Part shown: in pieces, positions 20,538 to 30,844 of the stretch
How positions within the stretch are numbered: position 1 is the first letter of the stretch
How the letters are laid out: every line of letters starts with the position of its first letter
Assembly (NCBI RefSeq): GCF_002760655.1
Contig: NZ_PDOC01000012.1
Coordinates: 80,511-144,510, forward strand
Origin: Massilia eurypsychrophila
GTDB taxonomy: Bacteria > Pseudomonadota > Gammaproteobacteria > Burkholderiales > Burkholderiaceae_D
Direction of reading: 5' to 3'
DNA length: 64,000 nt
Notes under the pieces: generated by a model
The model's input: only the letters and a program-made list of their open reading frames with translations
Told to the model about the DNA's origin: nothing
Databases searched by the model: none
Made by a program: the position numbers and the translations under genes

Positions 20538-21736
20538 CGTCCCAGGTACTGAGCAAAGTGCTGATCGTCGACGACCTGGCAGACAACCTGCAGGCGCTCG
20601 ACGCCCTGATCCGCCACGAGCAGCGCATCGTGTTCCATGCCGCTTCCGGCGAACAGGCGCTGCAGCTGCTGCTCGAACACGAGTTCGCGCTTGCCATCCT
20701 CGACGTCCAGATGCCGGGCATGGACGGTTTCGAGCTGGCCGAACTGATGCGCGGCACCGAGCGCACCCGCCACATCCCGATTGTATTTACCAGCGCCGCC
20801 GGGCGCGAACTCAACTACGCCTTCAAGGGTTACGAAACCGGCGCCGTCGACTTCCTCTACAAGCCGCTCGACAGCGACGCCGTGCGCAGCAAGGTCAACG
20901 TGTTCGTCGCGCTCGACCAGCAGCGCCACGAAAGCCGGCGCCAGGTCGCCCAGCTCGAGCAAAGCCGCCAGGAACAGCAGCAGCTGCTGGAAGAACTGCA
21001 CATCACGCAAGCGGAGCTGCAACGCTCGCTGCGCATGCGCGACGACTTCATGTCGCTTGTGGCGCACGAGTTGCGCACGCCGCTCAACACGCTGTTCCTG
21101 GAAAGCCAGATGCGCATCCTGCAGCTGCAAAGGGGGAATTTCGAAGCGCTCGGCCCGGACCGGCTGCCGTCGATGGTGGCGCGCGACCAGCGCCAGATCC
21201 AGTCGATGATCCGGCTGATCGACGACATGCTCGATGTCTCGCGCATCCGCAGCGGCAGCCTGTCGATCCGGCCGACGCCGATTGAATTGATGGCGTTACT
21301 CGAGCGCGTCGCCAGCGACCTGGCGCTGCAGGCCAGCGGCTACGGCAGCTGCCTGCGGCTGCATGACCATCCGCCGGTCGCAGGCTGCTGGGACGAGTCG
21401 CGCATCGAACAGGTGGTGATCAATCTGCTGACTAACGCATTGCGCTACGGCGGCGGTACGCCGGTCGACATTATCGTCACGGCGGCGGAACGTGAGGTAC
21501 GTATTGACGTGACCGACGGCGGCATCGGCATCGCGCCGGCTGATCAGCAGCGCATCTTCGAGCCGTTCGAGCGGGCCGCGGCGAATGGCGAAGTAAAAGG
21601 CCTGGGACTCGGGCTGGCGATTTCGCGGCAGCTGGCAGAAGCGCACGACGGTCGCTTGTTCGTCGCCAGCGACGGCAAGCAGGGCTCGACGTTTTCGTTA
21701 GTGTTGCCAATAGGTAAAGTGGTCGGGCAAGCGTAA
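20534..21736 (+). CDS. Receiver-histidine kinase fusion protein
   Basis: 400 residues, soluble. N-terminal receiver with LAILDVQMPGMDGF and phospho-Asp57, a coiled coil (about 130-165), HisKA with VAHELRTPLN and His178, and HATPase with DGGIGIAPADQQ and GLGLGLAISRQL. Proteins with a receiver in front of a kinase often act as relay nodes. It is the last gene of the HK-CheR-CheB-RR/HK operon (ATGA overlap with CheB), so it probably receives phosphate from the membrane kinase. No DNA-binding output domain is encoded in the operon. Confidence 0.9.
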   Translation: MTSQVLSKVLIVDDLADNLQALDALIRHEQRIVFHAASGEQALQLLLEHEFALAILDVQMPGMDGFELAELMRGTERTRHIPIVFTSAAGRELNYAFKGYETGAVDFLYKPLDSDAVRSKVNVFVALDQQRHESRRQVAQLEQSRQEQQQLLEELHITQAELQRSLRMRDDFMSLVAHELRTPLNTLFLESQMRILQLQRGNFEALGPDRLPSMVARDQRQIQSMIRLIDDMLDVSRIRSGSLSIRPTPIELMALLERVASDLALQASGYGSCLRLHDHPPVAGCWDESRIEQVVINLLTNALRYGGGTPVDIIVTAAEREVRIDVTDGGIGIAPADQQRIFEPFERAAANGEVKGLGLGLAISRQLAEAHDGRLFVASDGKQGSTFSLVLPIGKVVGQA

Positions 21737-21756
21737 ATACGAGGGCAAACCGCGTG

Positions 21757-21873
21757 TTAATGGATAAACAGGGCGGTGCTGCGCAGCAAGTCGGTGGTGC
21801 AGACGACGTAGGCGGAAACGCCGGCGATGGCCATTTGGATCGTGGTCCAGGTGACTGCGATTTTGCTCATCAT
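21757..21873 (-). CDS. Small hypothetical membrane protein, 38 residues
   Basis: On the minus strand, a strong CAGGAGAGA ribosome site lies seven bases before a double ATG (21873-21868), opening a 38-residue frame MMSKIAVTWTTIQMAIAGVS and onward, ending ...LLRSTALFIH. Residues 8-26 are hydrophobic enough for one membrane helix. The frame is convergent with the signalling operon and ends 20 bases past its last stop. It is too short for ordinary gene calling. No family is recognised; the ribosome site and clean frame are the evidence for it being real. Confidence 0.55.
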   Translation of the reverse strand: MMSKIAVTWTTIQMAIAGVSAYVVCTTDLLRSTALFIH

Positions 21874-21938
21874 GATGTCTCTCCTGAAAATTCGTTAGTG
21901 GTGTGTTCGGTATGACTACATCTTATGTTCTGCCGAGC

Positions 21939-21960
21939 ACGCTTGGCATCGGCCAAGCGT
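21939..21960. other. Inverted repeat between the small ORF and the RecQ gene
   Basis: ACGCTTGG and CCAAGCGT form a perfect 8-bp stem with a 6-base loop, without a T-run. It lies upstream of the minus-strand small ORF and of the plus-strand RecQ-family gene, in a divergent promoter region that also holds TTGTAGGA (about 21969) and CCTAC-N7-GTAGG (about 22029). It could be an operator; no regulator is identifiable. Confidence 0.35.
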
Positions 21961-22089
21961 CCGCCAACTTGTAGGACAAGCGCTAAGCGACTTGTATGAC
22001 GGGACACGGCTGGGGTAGGGAGCACTTCCTACGCCGCGTGTAGGCTGCGTCCTATGGAAATTTTATAACGTGCGTAATACAGTTGATTT

Positions 22090-23793
22090 ATGACTAAACA
22101 TGACCCCCAACTGATGCATCAAGGCTTGCGCGCCGTGCGCCGCAATACCATCACCAAACTGCTGCGAAACGTCTTTGGCGTCGAACGCCTGCGTGACGGC
22201 CAGCAGCGCGTCATTGACAGCGTTCTCGACGGAAAGGACACGCTGGCAATCATGCCTACCGGTAGCGGCAAATCGCTGTGCTACCAGATTCCCGCCAAGA
22301 TGCTCAAAGGCACCACCGTGGTCGTCTCGCCACTCATTTCGCTGATGAAGGACCAGCTCGAAAAGCTCGAATCGATGGGTATCCGCGCCGCTCAGCTCAA
22401 CAGCACGCTGTCGGCAGCGGAAGAGGCCGCCGCGCTCGATGGCATCCGCGATGGCGCCCACGAGATCGTCTTCTGCACCCCCGAGCGCCTGACCCAGCCC
22501 GACTTCGTCGCCGTGCTGCGCGCCATCGACATCGCCCTGGTGGTCATCGACGAAGCGCACTGCATCTCGCACTGGGGCCATGACTTCCGTCCGGCCTACC
22601 TTGAAATGGCCGCGTCGATCCAGGCGCTTGGCCGCCCGCCGGTGCTGGCGCTGACCGCCACCGCCACCGACGACGTGATCGAAGACATCGGCAAGCAGCT
22701 CAGCCGGCCCCGCATGAATGTCGTCAATACGGGCATCTATCGCCAGAACCTGCATTACAACGTGGTCCAGGTGGTCAATGCGCGCGAGAAGGTCGGCGCC
22801 GCGCTGCGCATCGTGCGCGACTCGAACGGCTTCGGCATCATCTACGCGGCCACCGTCAAGGCGGCCGAGGAGATGCACGAGGCGCTGCTGGAGGCCGGCG
22901 AAAGCGCCGCCATCTATCATGGCAAGCTGACGGCGCGCGAGCGCAAGGAAAACCAGGACCTGTTCATGGCCGGCGAACGCCGCGTGATGGTCGCCACCAA
23001 CGCCTTCGGCATGGGCATCGACAAGCCGGACACCCGCTTCGTCATCCACCTGCAGGTGCCGGCCAATCTGGAGGCCTATTACCAGGAGTCGGGCCGCGCC
23101 GGCCGCGATGGCCAAGACGCCTGGTGCACGCTGCTGTTCCTGCAGGACGACAAGCGCGTCCAGCAGTTCTTCCTCGTCAAGCACTACCCGACAGCGAATG
23201 ACCTGAAGGCGGTGTACGACGTGGTGGTCGGCCTGATGGGCGACCAGCCGGTCACCTTCGACCGCATCGACGCGGCCGTCGAGGAGATCGCGTCCAGCAA
23301 GCTCAAGATCTGCCTCAAGCTGCTCAAGGACGGCGCCCTGCTGCGCCAGAACCGCGCGCTCGCCTACGTGCGCGCCAGGGCCGAGCCGAGCGGGGCGCTC
23401 TTTAGCGAACTGGCGCAGATCTACGAGACCAAGCAGGAGCGCGACCGCGAGGCGCTCGAACAGATGGTGTCGTACGCGGTCAGTGGCTTTTGCCGCTGGA
23501 AGGTGCTGCTCGATTACTTTGGCGACGACGTGCCCGGCTTCGAGAAGTGCTGCCGCTGCGATAACTGCATCAGTCCGCCGGCCGCGCTGGAGCTGCCCGA
23601 GATCCGCGACGACGAATTCGACCGCGAGGTCGAGGCGCCGACGCCGCCGCCGCTGTTCGAGATCGGCGCCAGCGTCCGGGTACCGAAGTATGACGTCGGC
23701 GTGGTGCAGGCCGTGGCGGGCGAAGAAATCACCATCGAATTTCCCGACCAGAGCACCCGCACGTTCATGGCCGAATTCGTGGCCCCGGCCTGA
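22090..23793 (+). CDS. RecQ-family ATP-dependent DNA helicase
   Basis: 567 residues. Helicase motifs: Walker A MPTGSGKSLCYQIPA, DEAHCISHWGHDFRP (the DEAH box with the RecQ aromatic-rich loop), LALTATAT and ESGRAGRDGQ. The zinc-binding region (CRW...CCRCDNC, about residues 465-495) and a winged-helix-like part follow, but the HRDC domain of E. coli RecQ is absent; instead the last 50 residues form a beta-rich segment (VRVPKYDVGVVQAV) like small SH3-type domains. It should unwind DNA 3' to 5' in repair. It ends 9 bases before the ligase-associated exonuclease, so it likely heads the same transcription unit. Confidence 0.88.
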   Translation: MTKHDPQLMHQGLRAVRRNTITKLLRNVFGVERLRDGQQRVIDSVLDGKDTLAIMPTGSGKSLCYQIPAKMLKGTTVVVSPLISLMKDQLEKLESMGIRAAQLNSTLSAAEEAAALDGIRDGAHEIVFCTPERLTQPDFVAVLRAIDIALVVIDEAHCISHWGHDFRPAYLEMAASIQALGRPPVLALTATATDDVIEDIGKQLSRPRMNVVNTGIYRQNLHYNVVQVVNAREKVGAALRIVRDSNGFGIIYAATVKAAEEMHEALLEAGESAAIYHGKLTARERKENQDLFMAGERRVMVATNAFGMGIDKPDTRFVIHLQVPANLEAYYQESGRAGRDGQDAWCTLLFLQDDKRVQQFFLVKHYPTANDLKAVYDVVVGLMGDQPVTFDRIDAAVEEIASSKLKICLKLLKDGALLRQNRALAYVRARAEPSGALFSELAQIYETKQERDREALEQMVSYAVSGFCRWKVLLDYFGDDVPGFEKCCRCDNCISPPAALELPEIRDDEFDREVEAPTPPPLFEIGASVRVPKYDVGVVQAVAGEEITIEFPDQSTRTFMAEFVAPA

Positions 23794-23802
23794 GGGGGCC
23801 GC

Positions 23803-24837
23803 ATGGGAGACATGGTGGTGGTCCGCAAGGAGGGCCTGTATTGCGTTCCCGGTCAATTTTATATCGACCCGTGGCGACCCGTCGACCGCGCCGTGATCAC
23901 GCACGCCCATGGTGACCATGCGCGGGTAGGCCACGGTCATTACCTGTCGGCCGCCTCTGGCGTCGGCGTGCTCAAGTCGCGCCTCGGCCAGGACATCCAT
24001 ATCGACGGCATCGAATACGGCGCCAGCGTCGAGCACAATGGCGTAAGGATTTCGCTGCACCCGGCCGGCCACGTGCTCGGTTCGGCCCAGGTGCGCATGG
24101 AACACAAGGGCGAAGTGTGGGTGGCGTCGGGCGACTACAAGGTCGAGCCGGACCGCACCTGCGTGCCGTTCGAGCCGGTGCGCTGCGATACCTTCATTAC
24201 CGAATCTACTTTTGGGCTGCCGATCTACCGTTGGGAGAGCGAGCAGTCGATCTTCGACGACATCAACGGCTGGTGGCGCAAGAACGCCGCCGAGGGACGC
24301 TGCAGCGTGGTGTTTGCCTACTCGTTCGGCAAGGCGCAGCGGATCCTGTCAGGGCTCGATCCGACCATCGGTGCCATCATCTGCCACGGCTCCGCCGAGC
24401 CGCTTAACCGCGTCTACCGGGAAGGCGGCGTTGATCTGCCGCCGACCAAAATGGTCACCGACGTCGACAAGGCGGCGCTGAAGACGGCGATCGTCATCGC
24501 GCCGCCGTCGGCCGGCGGCACCACGTGGATGAAGCGCTTCGGCGACTACAGCGACGCCTTTGCCAGCGGCTGGATGCAGCTGCGCGGCGCGCGGCGCCGG
24601 CGCGGTGTCGACCGCGGCTTCGTGCTGTCGGACCACGCCGACTGGCCGGGCCTGATGACGGCGATCCGCGCCACCGAGGCGCCGCGCGTGATCGTCACCC
24701 ACGGCTCGATTCCGGTGATGGTGCGCTGGCTGCGCCAGGTGGGGCTCGACGCATCGGGCTTCAACACCGAATACGGCGACGACGAAGCCGACGAAGTGGT
24801 TGCCGCGGACGTGCCGGAGGAGGCGGGCAATGCGTGA
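23803..24837 (+). CDS. Ligase-associated DNA exonuclease (metallo-beta-lactamase fold)
   Basis: 344 residues with the metal-binding motif HAHGDHARVGHGHY typical of the MBL superfamily and a downstream beta-CASP-like region (SYSFGKAQRILSG, LSDHADWPGLM). Members of this family occur beside ATP-dependent DNA ligases and are predicted to trim DNA or nucleic acid ends before sealing. It is the first gene of the four-gene cassette; its stop overlaps the ligase start by eight bases. The biological substrate is not established. Confidence 0.88.
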   Translation: MGDMVVVRKEGLYCVPGQFYIDPWRPVDRAVITHAHGDHARVGHGHYLSAASGVGVLKSRLGQDIHIDGIEYGASVEHNGVRISLHPAGHVLGSAQVRMEHKGEVWVASGDYKVEPDRTCVPFEPVRCDTFITESTFGLPIYRWESEQSIFDDINGWWRKNAAEGRCSVVFAYSFGKAQRILSGLDPTIGAIICHGSAEPLNRVYREGGVDLPPTKMVTDVDKAALKTAIVIAPPSAGGTTWMKRFGDYSDAFASGWMQLRGARRRRGVDRGFVLSDHADWPGLMTAIRATEAPRVIVTHGSIPVMVRWLRQVGLDASGFNTEYGDDEADEVVAADVPEEAGNA

Positions 24838-26464
24838 ATTTGCCCGCCTGTTCGCCGAACTTGACGAAACCACCGCCACCAATCGCAAGCTCGACGCGCT
24901 GCAGGCCTACTTCGGCAGCGCCGCGCCGGAAAACGCTGCCTGGGCGGTGTATTTTCTGGCCGGCGGCAAGCCGCGCCAGGCGGTGCCGACCAAGCTGCTG
25001 CGCCAGTACGCGGTCGACTACGCCCAGCTCGACGAATGGCTGTTCGAGGAGTCTTACCAGGCGGTCGGCGACCTGGCCGAAACCATTGCCCACATCCTGC
25101 CGCCGCCCCAGCGCCACAGCGACGTCGGACTGGCAGAGTGGATGCAGGAACGCATCGGGCCGTTGCGCGGCGCCGACCCGGCCGTTATCCGCGAGGCGCT
25201 GTTTACATACTGGAACGAACTCGATACGCGTGAACGGTTTTTGCTGACGAAACTGATCGGCGGCGGCTTTCGGGTCGGCGTCTCGCGCCTGCTGGTTACC
25301 CGCGCGCTGTCGACCATCGCCGCCGTCGACAGCAAGCTCATTGCGCAGCGGCTGATGGGCTGGACCGACGGCAGCGTGCGGCCCACCGCAGCCGGCTTCC
25401 TGCAACTGATCGCAGCGCCGTCGGACGACGAGCACAAGCTGCGCGGCGGCCAGCCGTATCCGTTCTTCCTGGCGCACCAGCTGCAGGGCGAACCGGCGGC
25501 GCTGGGCGACGTCGCCGACTGGCAGGTCGAGTGGAAGTACGACGGCATCCGCGCCCAGCTGGTGCGCCGCGGCGGCCAGAACTACCTGTGGTCGCGCGGC
25601 GAAGACCTGATCACCGAGCGCTTTCCCGAACTGGCCGCGCTGCGCCTGCCCGAGGGCACGGTGGTCGACGGTGAGGTGCTGATCTGGAACGACGGTGTGC
25701 CGGCACCGTTCGCCGACCTGCAAAAGCGCATCGGCCGCAAGACCTTGTCTGCCAAGCTGCTGGCCGAACTGCCCGCCGTGCTGGTCGCCTACGACCTGCT
25801 CGAAGAAGGCGGCGTCGACCTGCGCGCCGTGCCGCAGTGCGAGCGGCGCAACCTGCTCGAAGCGCTGGTCGGCCAGGTCGGCCAGGAACAGCTGCGCATT
25901 TCGCCGCTGGTCGAAGCCGACGGCTGGGAACAGCTGGCGCAGGTGCGCACCGAGTCACGCGCACGCGGCGTCGAGGGGATGATGGTCAAGGCCAGGGCGG
26001 CGCAATATGGCGTCGGCCGCACCAAGGACGTCGGCACCTGGTGGAAATGGAAGATCGACCCTTACACCATCGACGCGGTGCTGATTTATGCGCAGGCCGG
26101 CCATGGCCGCCGCGCCTCGCTCTACACCGACTACACCTTCGCCGTATGGGACCTGGACGAGACGGGCGAGCGCAAGCTGGTGCCGTTCGCCAAAGCCTAC
26201 TCTGGACTGACCGACGCCGAGATCGCGGTGGTCGACTCGGCCATCCGCAAGACCACGGTCGAAAAATTCGGCCCGGTGCGCAGCGTGCGCCCGACCATGG
26301 TCTTTGAGATCGGCTTCGAGGGCATCGCGCTGTCGAGCCGGCACAAGGCGGGCATCGCGGTGCGCTTTCCGCGCATTCTGCGCAAGCGTGACGACAAGAC
26401 CGTCGACGACGCCGATTCGCTCGATACGCTCAAAGGCCTGCTGGCCGCGGCGGTCTGCGGGTGA
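24830..26464 (+). CDS. ATP-dependent DNA ligase of the ligase-associated cassette
   Basis: 544 residues from the ATG at 24830 ([16 protein letters not shown]), which overlaps the exonuclease stop; an earlier in-frame start adds ten arginine-rich codons and is rejected. N-terminal helical domain (1-200), then the nucleotidyltransferase domain with the adenylated lysine in [11 protein letters not shown] (Lys236) and VVDGEVLIW, followed by the OB-fold with [17 protein letters not shown]. It joins nicks using ATP and is accessory to the NAD-dependent LigA that bacteria need for replication. Its stop shares bases with the GTG start of the helicase gene. Confidence 0.92.
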   Translation: MREFARLFAELDETTATNRKLDALQAYFGSAAPENAAWAVYFLAGGKPRQAVPTKLLRQYAVDYAQLDEWLFEESYQAVGDLAETIAHILPPPQRHSDVGLAEWMQERIGPLRGADPAVIREALFTYWNELDTRERFLLTKLIGGGFRVGVSRLLVTRALSTIAAVDSKLIAQRLMGWTDGSVRPTAAGFLQLIAAPSDDEHKLRGGQPYPFFLAHQLQGEPAALGDVADWQVEWKYDGIRAQLVRRGGQNYLWSRGEDLITERFPELAALRLPEGTVVDGEVLIWNDGVPAPFADLQKRIGRKTLSAKLLAELPAVLVAYDLLEEGGVDLRAVPQCERRNLLEALVGQVGQEQLRISPLVEADGWEQLAQVRTESRARGVEGMMVKARAAQYGVGRTKDVGTWWKWKIDPYTIDAVLIYAQAGHGRRASLYTDYTFAVWDLDETGERKLVPFAKAYSGLTDAEIAVVDSAIRKTTVEKFGPVRSVRPTMVFEIGFEGIALSSRHKAGIAVRFPRILRKRDDKTVDDADSLDTLKGLLAAAVCG

Positions 26465-28923
26465 GCAAGAGCCAGATGGCGGTGACGGTCGATGCCTGGT
26501 TCGCCGGGCGCGGATGGAAGGTGTTCCCGTTCCAGCGCGCCGTCTGGCGCGCCGCGCTGGCCGGCGAATCGGGCCTGCTGCATGCCAATACCGGCTCCGG
26601 CAAGACGTATGCGGTGTGGATCGCCGCCCTGATGCGCGGCGCCCTCGTCAAGCGCCGCAAGAGCAGCGGCTTGCGGGTGCTGTGGATCACGCCGATGCGC
26701 GCGCTTGCCGCCGACACGCAGCGCGCGCTGGAAGAATCAGCCGCCGCGCTCTCGCCCGGGTGGACCGTCGGCGCGCGCACCGGCGACACCACCTCGGCCG
26801 AGCGCGCGCGCCAGGCGCGCAAGCTGCCGTCGGCCCTGATCACCACGCCCGAGAGCCTGTCGCTGCTGCTGTCGCACGCCGCCGCCAAAGAGCAGTTCGC
26901 GGGTCTGGACATGATCATCATCGACGAATGGCACGAACTGATGGGCAGCAAGCGCGGCGTCCAGGTGCAGCTGGCGCTGGCGCGGCTGCGCCACTGGAAT
27001 CCCGAACTGGTGGTGTGGGCGTTGTCGGCGACGATGGGCAACCTGGCGCAGGCGCGCGAAGTGCTGCTCGGCGTTGGGCAGGGCGTGCTGGTCGAGGGAG
27101 ACCTGCGCAAGCAGATCGTCGTCGACTCGCTGGTGCCGGCCAATGTGTCGCGATTTCCGTGGGGCGGCCACCTCGGCATCCAGATGCTGATGCCGGTGAT
27201 CGACGAGATCGAGCAGTTCAACGCGACGCTGGTGTTTACCAACACGCGTTCGCAGTCCGAGCTGTGGTACCAGAACATCCTCGAGGCCCGTCCCGACTGG
27301 GCCGGCCTGATCGCGCTGCATCACGGCTCGCTTGACCGCGCGGTGCGCGACTGGGTCGAGATGGGACTCAAGAAGGGCGAGCTGAAAGCGGTGATCTGCA
27401 CCGCCAGCCTCGATCTCGGCGTCGATTTCCTGCCCGTCGAGCGGGTACTGCAAATCGGCAGCGCCAAGGGCATCGCGCGCCTGCTGCAGCGGGCCGGGCG
27501 CAGCGGCCACGCGCCCGGCCGGGTCTCGCGCGTGACCCTGGTGCCGACCAATAGCCTCGAACTGCTGGAGGCGGCCGGCGCCAAGGAAGCGGTGGCGTCG
27601 CGCCGCATCGAGGCACGCCTGGTGCCGAACAAGCCGTTCGACGTGCTGGTGCAGCACCTGGTGACGGTGGCGCTGGGCGGCGGCTTTCGCTCCGAGCAGC
27701 TGCTGGCCGAAGTGCGCGGCGCCTGGTCGTATCGTCACCTCACCGACGAGGAATGGCAGTGGGCGCTCGACTTCGTCGCCCGCGGCGGCCAGAGCCTGAC
27801 GGTGTATCCCGAATACCAGCGCGTGCTGCCCGACGAGGAGGGCGTGTTCCGCGTGCCCGACGTGGCGATCGGCCGCCGCCACCGCATGGGCATCGGCACC
27901 ATCGTTTCCGATTCGAGCGTGCAGGTCAAATACATGTCGGGCGGGCGCATTGGCAGTGTCGAGGAGTCGTTCGTCGGGCGCATGAAGGCGGGCGACCATT
28001 TCATCTTCGGCGGCAAGAGCCTCGAATTCGTCCGGCTGCACGAGATGACCGCGTTCGTCAAGCGCGCCACCGGCAAGAAGGGCGCGGTGACGCGCTGGAT
28101 GGGCGCCAAGATGCCGCTGTCGTCGGAGCTCGCACACGCCGCCCTCGAGCAGCTGCGCCGCGCCGCCGAGGGCCAGTTCGTCGGCCCCGAGATGGAGGCG
28201 CTGCGCCCGCTGATCGAGATCCAGCAGCGCTGGTCGGTACTGCCGACGACCGAAGTGTTTGTCATCGAGGCGATGAAAAGCCGCGAAGGCCATCACCTGT
28301 TCGTCTATCCCTTCGCCGGCCGCTCGGTCCACATGGGCCTGGCGTCCTTGCTGGCCTACCGCGTCGGCCGGCTGCAGCCGATCACTTTTTCGATCGCCAT
28401 CAACGACTACGGCTTCGAACTGCTGGCCGCCGAGCCGGTCGACTGGAAGACGCTGTTCGCCGGCGCCACCGGCGCCGAGGTGGGGCTGCTCAGTACCGAG
28501 CGCCTGCTCGAGGACGTGCTCGAAAGCCTGAACGCGACCCAGTTGTCGCAGCAGCGCTTTCGCGAGGTGGCGCGCATTGCCGGGCTGGTGTTCCAGGGGT
28601 ATCCGGGCCAGCCGAAAAGCGCGCGTCAGGTGCAGGCGTCGTCGTCGCTGTTTTTCGAAGTCTTCCGCAAGCACGATGCCGGCAACCTGCTGCTGACGCA
28701 GGCGCAGCGCGAAGTGATGGAGCAGGAACTCGAACTGACGCGCCTGCGCGACACGCTCGCCGAGCTGCACGCGCGCCGCGTCGCCTATTGCGACGTCAAG
28801 CGCGCCACGCCGTTCGGCTTCGCGCTGATGGTCGAGCGCTTCCGCGAAAAGGTCACCACCGAAAAACTGTCGGACCGGGTGGCACGGATGGTGCGCGAGC
28901 TTGAAAAGGCGGCCCAGCCGTGA
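26461..28923 (+). CDS. Ligase-associated DEXH-box helicase (Lhr-like)
   Basis: 820 residues from a GTG at 26461 that overlaps the ligase stop (GTGA). Helicase motifs: [45 protein letters not shown] (DEWH box), and [11 protein letters not shown]. The C-terminal half has the winged-helix and Lhr-core region. Lhr-like helicases unwind DNA and DNA:RNA hybrids 3' to 5'; this subfamily is defined by its fixed association with the ligase and exonuclease. It acts presumably on the same damaged ends. Start and stop are both coupled to neighbours by 4-base overlaps. Confidence 0.9.
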   Translation: MSKSQMAVTVDAWFAGRGWKVFPFQRAVWRAALAGESGLLHANTGSGKTYAVWIAALMRGALVKRRKSSGLRVLWITPMRALAADTQRALEESAAALSPGWTVGARTGDTTSAERARQARKLPSALITTPESLSLLLSHAAAKEQFAGLDMIIIDEWHELMGSKRGVQVQLALARLRHWNPELVVWALSATMGNLAQAREVLLGVGQGVLVEGDLRKQIVVDSLVPANVSRFPWGGHLGIQMLMPVIDEIEQFNATLVFTNTRSQSELWYQNILEARPDWAGLIALHHGSLDRAVRDWVEMGLKKGELKAVICTASLDLGVDFLPVERVLQIGSAKGIARLLQRAGRSGHAPGRVSRVTLVPTNSLELLEAAGAKEAVASRRIEARLVPNKPFDVLVQHLVTVALGGGFRSEQLLAEVRGAWSYRHLTDEEWQWALDFVARGGQSLTVYPEYQRVLPDEEGVFRVPDVAIGRRHRMGIGTIVSDSSVQVKYMSGGRIGSVEESFVGRMKAGDHFIFGGKSLEFVRLHEMTAFVKRATGKKGAVTRWMGAKMPLSSELAHAALEQLRRAAEGQFVGPEMEALRPLIEIQQRWSVLPTTEVFVIEAMKSREGHHLFVYPFAGRSVHMGLASLLAYRVGRLQPITFSIAINDYGFELLAAEPVDWKTLFAGATGAEVGLLSTERLLEDVLESLNATQLSQQRFREVARIAGLVFQGYPGQPKSARQVQASSSLFFEVFRKHDAGNLLLTQAQREVMEQELELTRLRDTLAELHARRVAYCDVKRATPFGFALMVERFREKVTTEKLSDRVARMVRELEKAAQP

Positions 28924-29570
28924 CCGCGCGCGAAGTGCTCGTCGCCGGCGAGACGCTGCTGCTGCTGGCGCAGAAAGCGCTGTACTGGCCGGCGCGCAAA
29001 ATGCTGATCGTCGCCGATATCCACTTCGGAAAAGCGGCGTCGTTCCGCGCGCTCGGCGTGCCGGTGCCGCGCGGGACCACCAGCCAGAACCTGGCCGCGC
29101 TGGACGCCCTGATGGCCGCGCACGATGTCGGGCACATCACCTTCCTCGGCGACTTCCTGCACGCGCGCGCGGCCCATGCGACGGCGACGGTGGCGGCGAT
29201 GCTGGCCTGGCGCTTGCGCCACCCATCGCTCAAACTCACGCTGGTGCGCGGCAACCACGACCGCCACGCCGGCGACCCGGCCGCTTCCATGATGATCGGC
29301 TTGGTCGACGAGCCGCATGCGGTGGCGCCGTTCGCGTTCTGCCACCATCCCGATGTCGACACCGCCGGCTACGCGCTGGCCGGGCATATCCACCCGGCCT
29401 TCCTGCTGGCGACCCGCTTCGACGCGTTGCGCCTGCCGTGTTTCGTGGTCGGCCCGCGGCGCATGATCCTGCCCTCGTTTGGCGCCTTTACCGGCGGTTT
29501 CCTGATCACGCCAGAGGCGGGCGACGCCATTTATGTGACCTCCGGCGAGGCCGTGCACTTAGTGCGCTAG
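28920..29570 (+). CDS. pdeM: Ligase-associated DNA damage response endonuclease PdeM
   Basis: 216 residues from the GTG at 28920, overlapping the helicase stop. A calcineurin-like phosphoesterase: [37 protein letters not shown] and [11 protein letters not shown] give the metal ligands in order. PdeM-type proteins close the ligase-associated cassette and are predicted nucleases acting on DNA ends. There is no signal peptide. The cassette has no gene after it; the next gene starts 87 bases on with its own ribosome site. Confidence 0.88.
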   Translation: MTAREVLVAGETLLLLAQKALYWPARKMLIVADIHFGKAASFRALGVPVPRGTTSQNLAALDALMAAHDVGHITFLGDFLHARAAHATATVAAMLAWRLRHPSLKLTLVRGNHDRHAGDPAASMMIGLVDEPHAVAPFAFCHHPDVDTAGYALAGHIHPAFLLATRFDALRLPCFVVGPRRMILPSFGAFTGGFLITPEAGDAIYVTSGEAVHLVR

Positions 29571-29657
29571 CGTACGGACGGCCAAGCGGCCTCAGCGTAA
29601 CTTACCCTTACTCGCTGTCAATACTCAGCGCCGCTGTCAAACCTCCAAGGAGAATAT

Positions 29658-30734
29658 ATGAAAACCAAACAAAAACTACTCGCCGGACTGGTGTCAGTGA
29701 TTCCGCTGCTGTCCATGACGCTTGCCGCCGCACCGGTGCAGGCCCAGGGCTACAACCCGGTCATCCGCGGCTTCAATGTCGATGAAGTGCGCCGCATTGT
29801 TCCGGGCCAGGAACTCAATTTCGACGTCTACGGCACCCCGGGCGGCCGCGTGGTCCTGCAGATTGCCGGCGCCAACCGCAACCTGCAGCTGACCGAAACC
29901 GAGCCTGGCCAGTATGAAGGCACCTACACCGTCGGCAGCCGCGACCGTATCTCCGCCACCAGCGCTGTGACAGCTAACTTGCGCGTCGGTAATCAGGTCA
30001 CCAGTGGCGTGCTGAGCGAATCGCTGGTGCGCGGCGGCCGCTACAATGGCCCACGTCGCGGCGACCTGGCCAGCCTGCCACGCATCGAGCGCTTCGACGT
30101 GCGCGGTACCGAAGACCTGCGTCCAGGTAACGACCTCGACTTCATGCTGCGCGGCACCCCAGGCGCCAAGGTCGACATGACCATCGCCGGCACCCGCGGC
30201 GTGTTCTTCCTGCCGGAAGTGCGCCCAGGCGAGTACGAAGGTTCCTACGTGATTCGCCGCGGCGACCGCATCGCGACGAACACGCCAGTAACGGCCAACA
30301 TGCGCATTAACGGCCGCGTTGCCACCGCGACGCTGGGCAAGCCGCTGCAACTGGTGTCGACCGTGCCGCAGAGCGCGCCACGCGTGGTGCGCTATTGCAG
30401 CAACTGCGCCACCGTCGAAGCGATCAACGTCATTGAAGTCAATGGCGAAGGCAACTACCTCGGCACCGTCGGCGGCGGCGTCGTCGGCGCCCTGCTCGGT
30501 AGCCAGGTCGGTGACGGCAACGGCCGTACGGCAGCGCAAATTGCCGGCGCGCTGGGCGGCGCTTACGTCGGTCGCAACATCGACCGCGCCAACGCCAAGC
30601 AGACCCGTCACTTTGAAGTGGTGATCCGCTTCGCCAACGGCGGCACCCAGACGGTGCAGTATGCCAACGACCCGGGCATGCGCGTCGGCGAAAAAGTGAA
30701 GATCAACGACGGCGTGCTCACGCGCGATAACTGA
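29658..30734 (+). CDS. Secreted protein with two Ig-like repeats and a glycine-zipper 2TM domain
   Basis: 358 residues, AAGGAG ribosome site, signal peptide ending near VQA-Q (about residue 29). Two repeats of about 85 residues follow (FDVYGTPGGRVVLQIAG... and FMLRGTPGAKVDMTIAG...), each ending G-x-YEG-x-Y-x-V/I-x-x-x-DRI. A hinge with CSNC leads to a glycine-zipper 2TM domain (YLGTVGGGVVGALLGSQVG, then GALGGAYVGRN) and a C-terminal beta segment. This zipper type is typical of outer-membrane lipoprotein-like envelope proteins, though there is no lipobox. Function unknown; a structural or stress-related envelope role is likely. A strong terminator follows. Confidence 0.8.
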   Translation: MKTKQKLLAGLVSVIPLLSMTLAAAPVQAQGYNPVIRGFNVDEVRRIVPGQELNFDVYGTPGGRVVLQIAGANRNLQLTETEPGQYEGTYTVGSRDRISATSAVTANLRVGNQVTSGVLSESLVRGGRYNGPRRGDLASLPRIERFDVRGTEDLRPGNDLDFMLRGTPGAKVDMTIAGTRGVFFLPEVRPGEYEGSYVIRRGDRIATNTPVTANMRINGRVATATLGKPLQLVSTVPQSAPRVVRYCSNCATVEAINVIEVNGEGNYLGTVGGGVVGALLGSQVGDGNGRTAAQIAGALGGAYVGRNIDRANAKQTRHFEVVIRFANGGTQTVQYANDPGMRVGEKVKINDGVLTRDN

Positions 30735-30750
30735 TCTGCGTCGTCATCGG

Positions 30751-30788
30751 TCAAAAGCCGGCATCCTTGACGATGCCGGCTTTTTTTC
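30751..30788 (+). terminator. Rho-independent terminator after the glycine-zipper gene
   Basis: AAAGCCGGCATC pairs perfectly with GATGCCGGCTTT across a 6-base loop and is followed by a T-run. Confidence 0.9.
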
Positions 30789-30800
30789 GTCTGTCCAAAT

Positions 30801-30824
30801 GAAAAGCCCGCCGGGCGGCGGGCT
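30801..30824 (-). terminator. Terminator for the minus-strand Crp/Fnr gene
   Basis: AGCCCGCC (30805-30812) pairs with GGCGGGCT (30817-30824) with a 4-base loop; on the minus strand the stem is followed by TTTTC, and it lies 21 bases past the Crp/Fnr stop. It sits back to back with the plus-strand terminator. Confidence 0.75.
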
Positions 30825-30844
30825 GGGGGCAAACTGGGGGAAGG

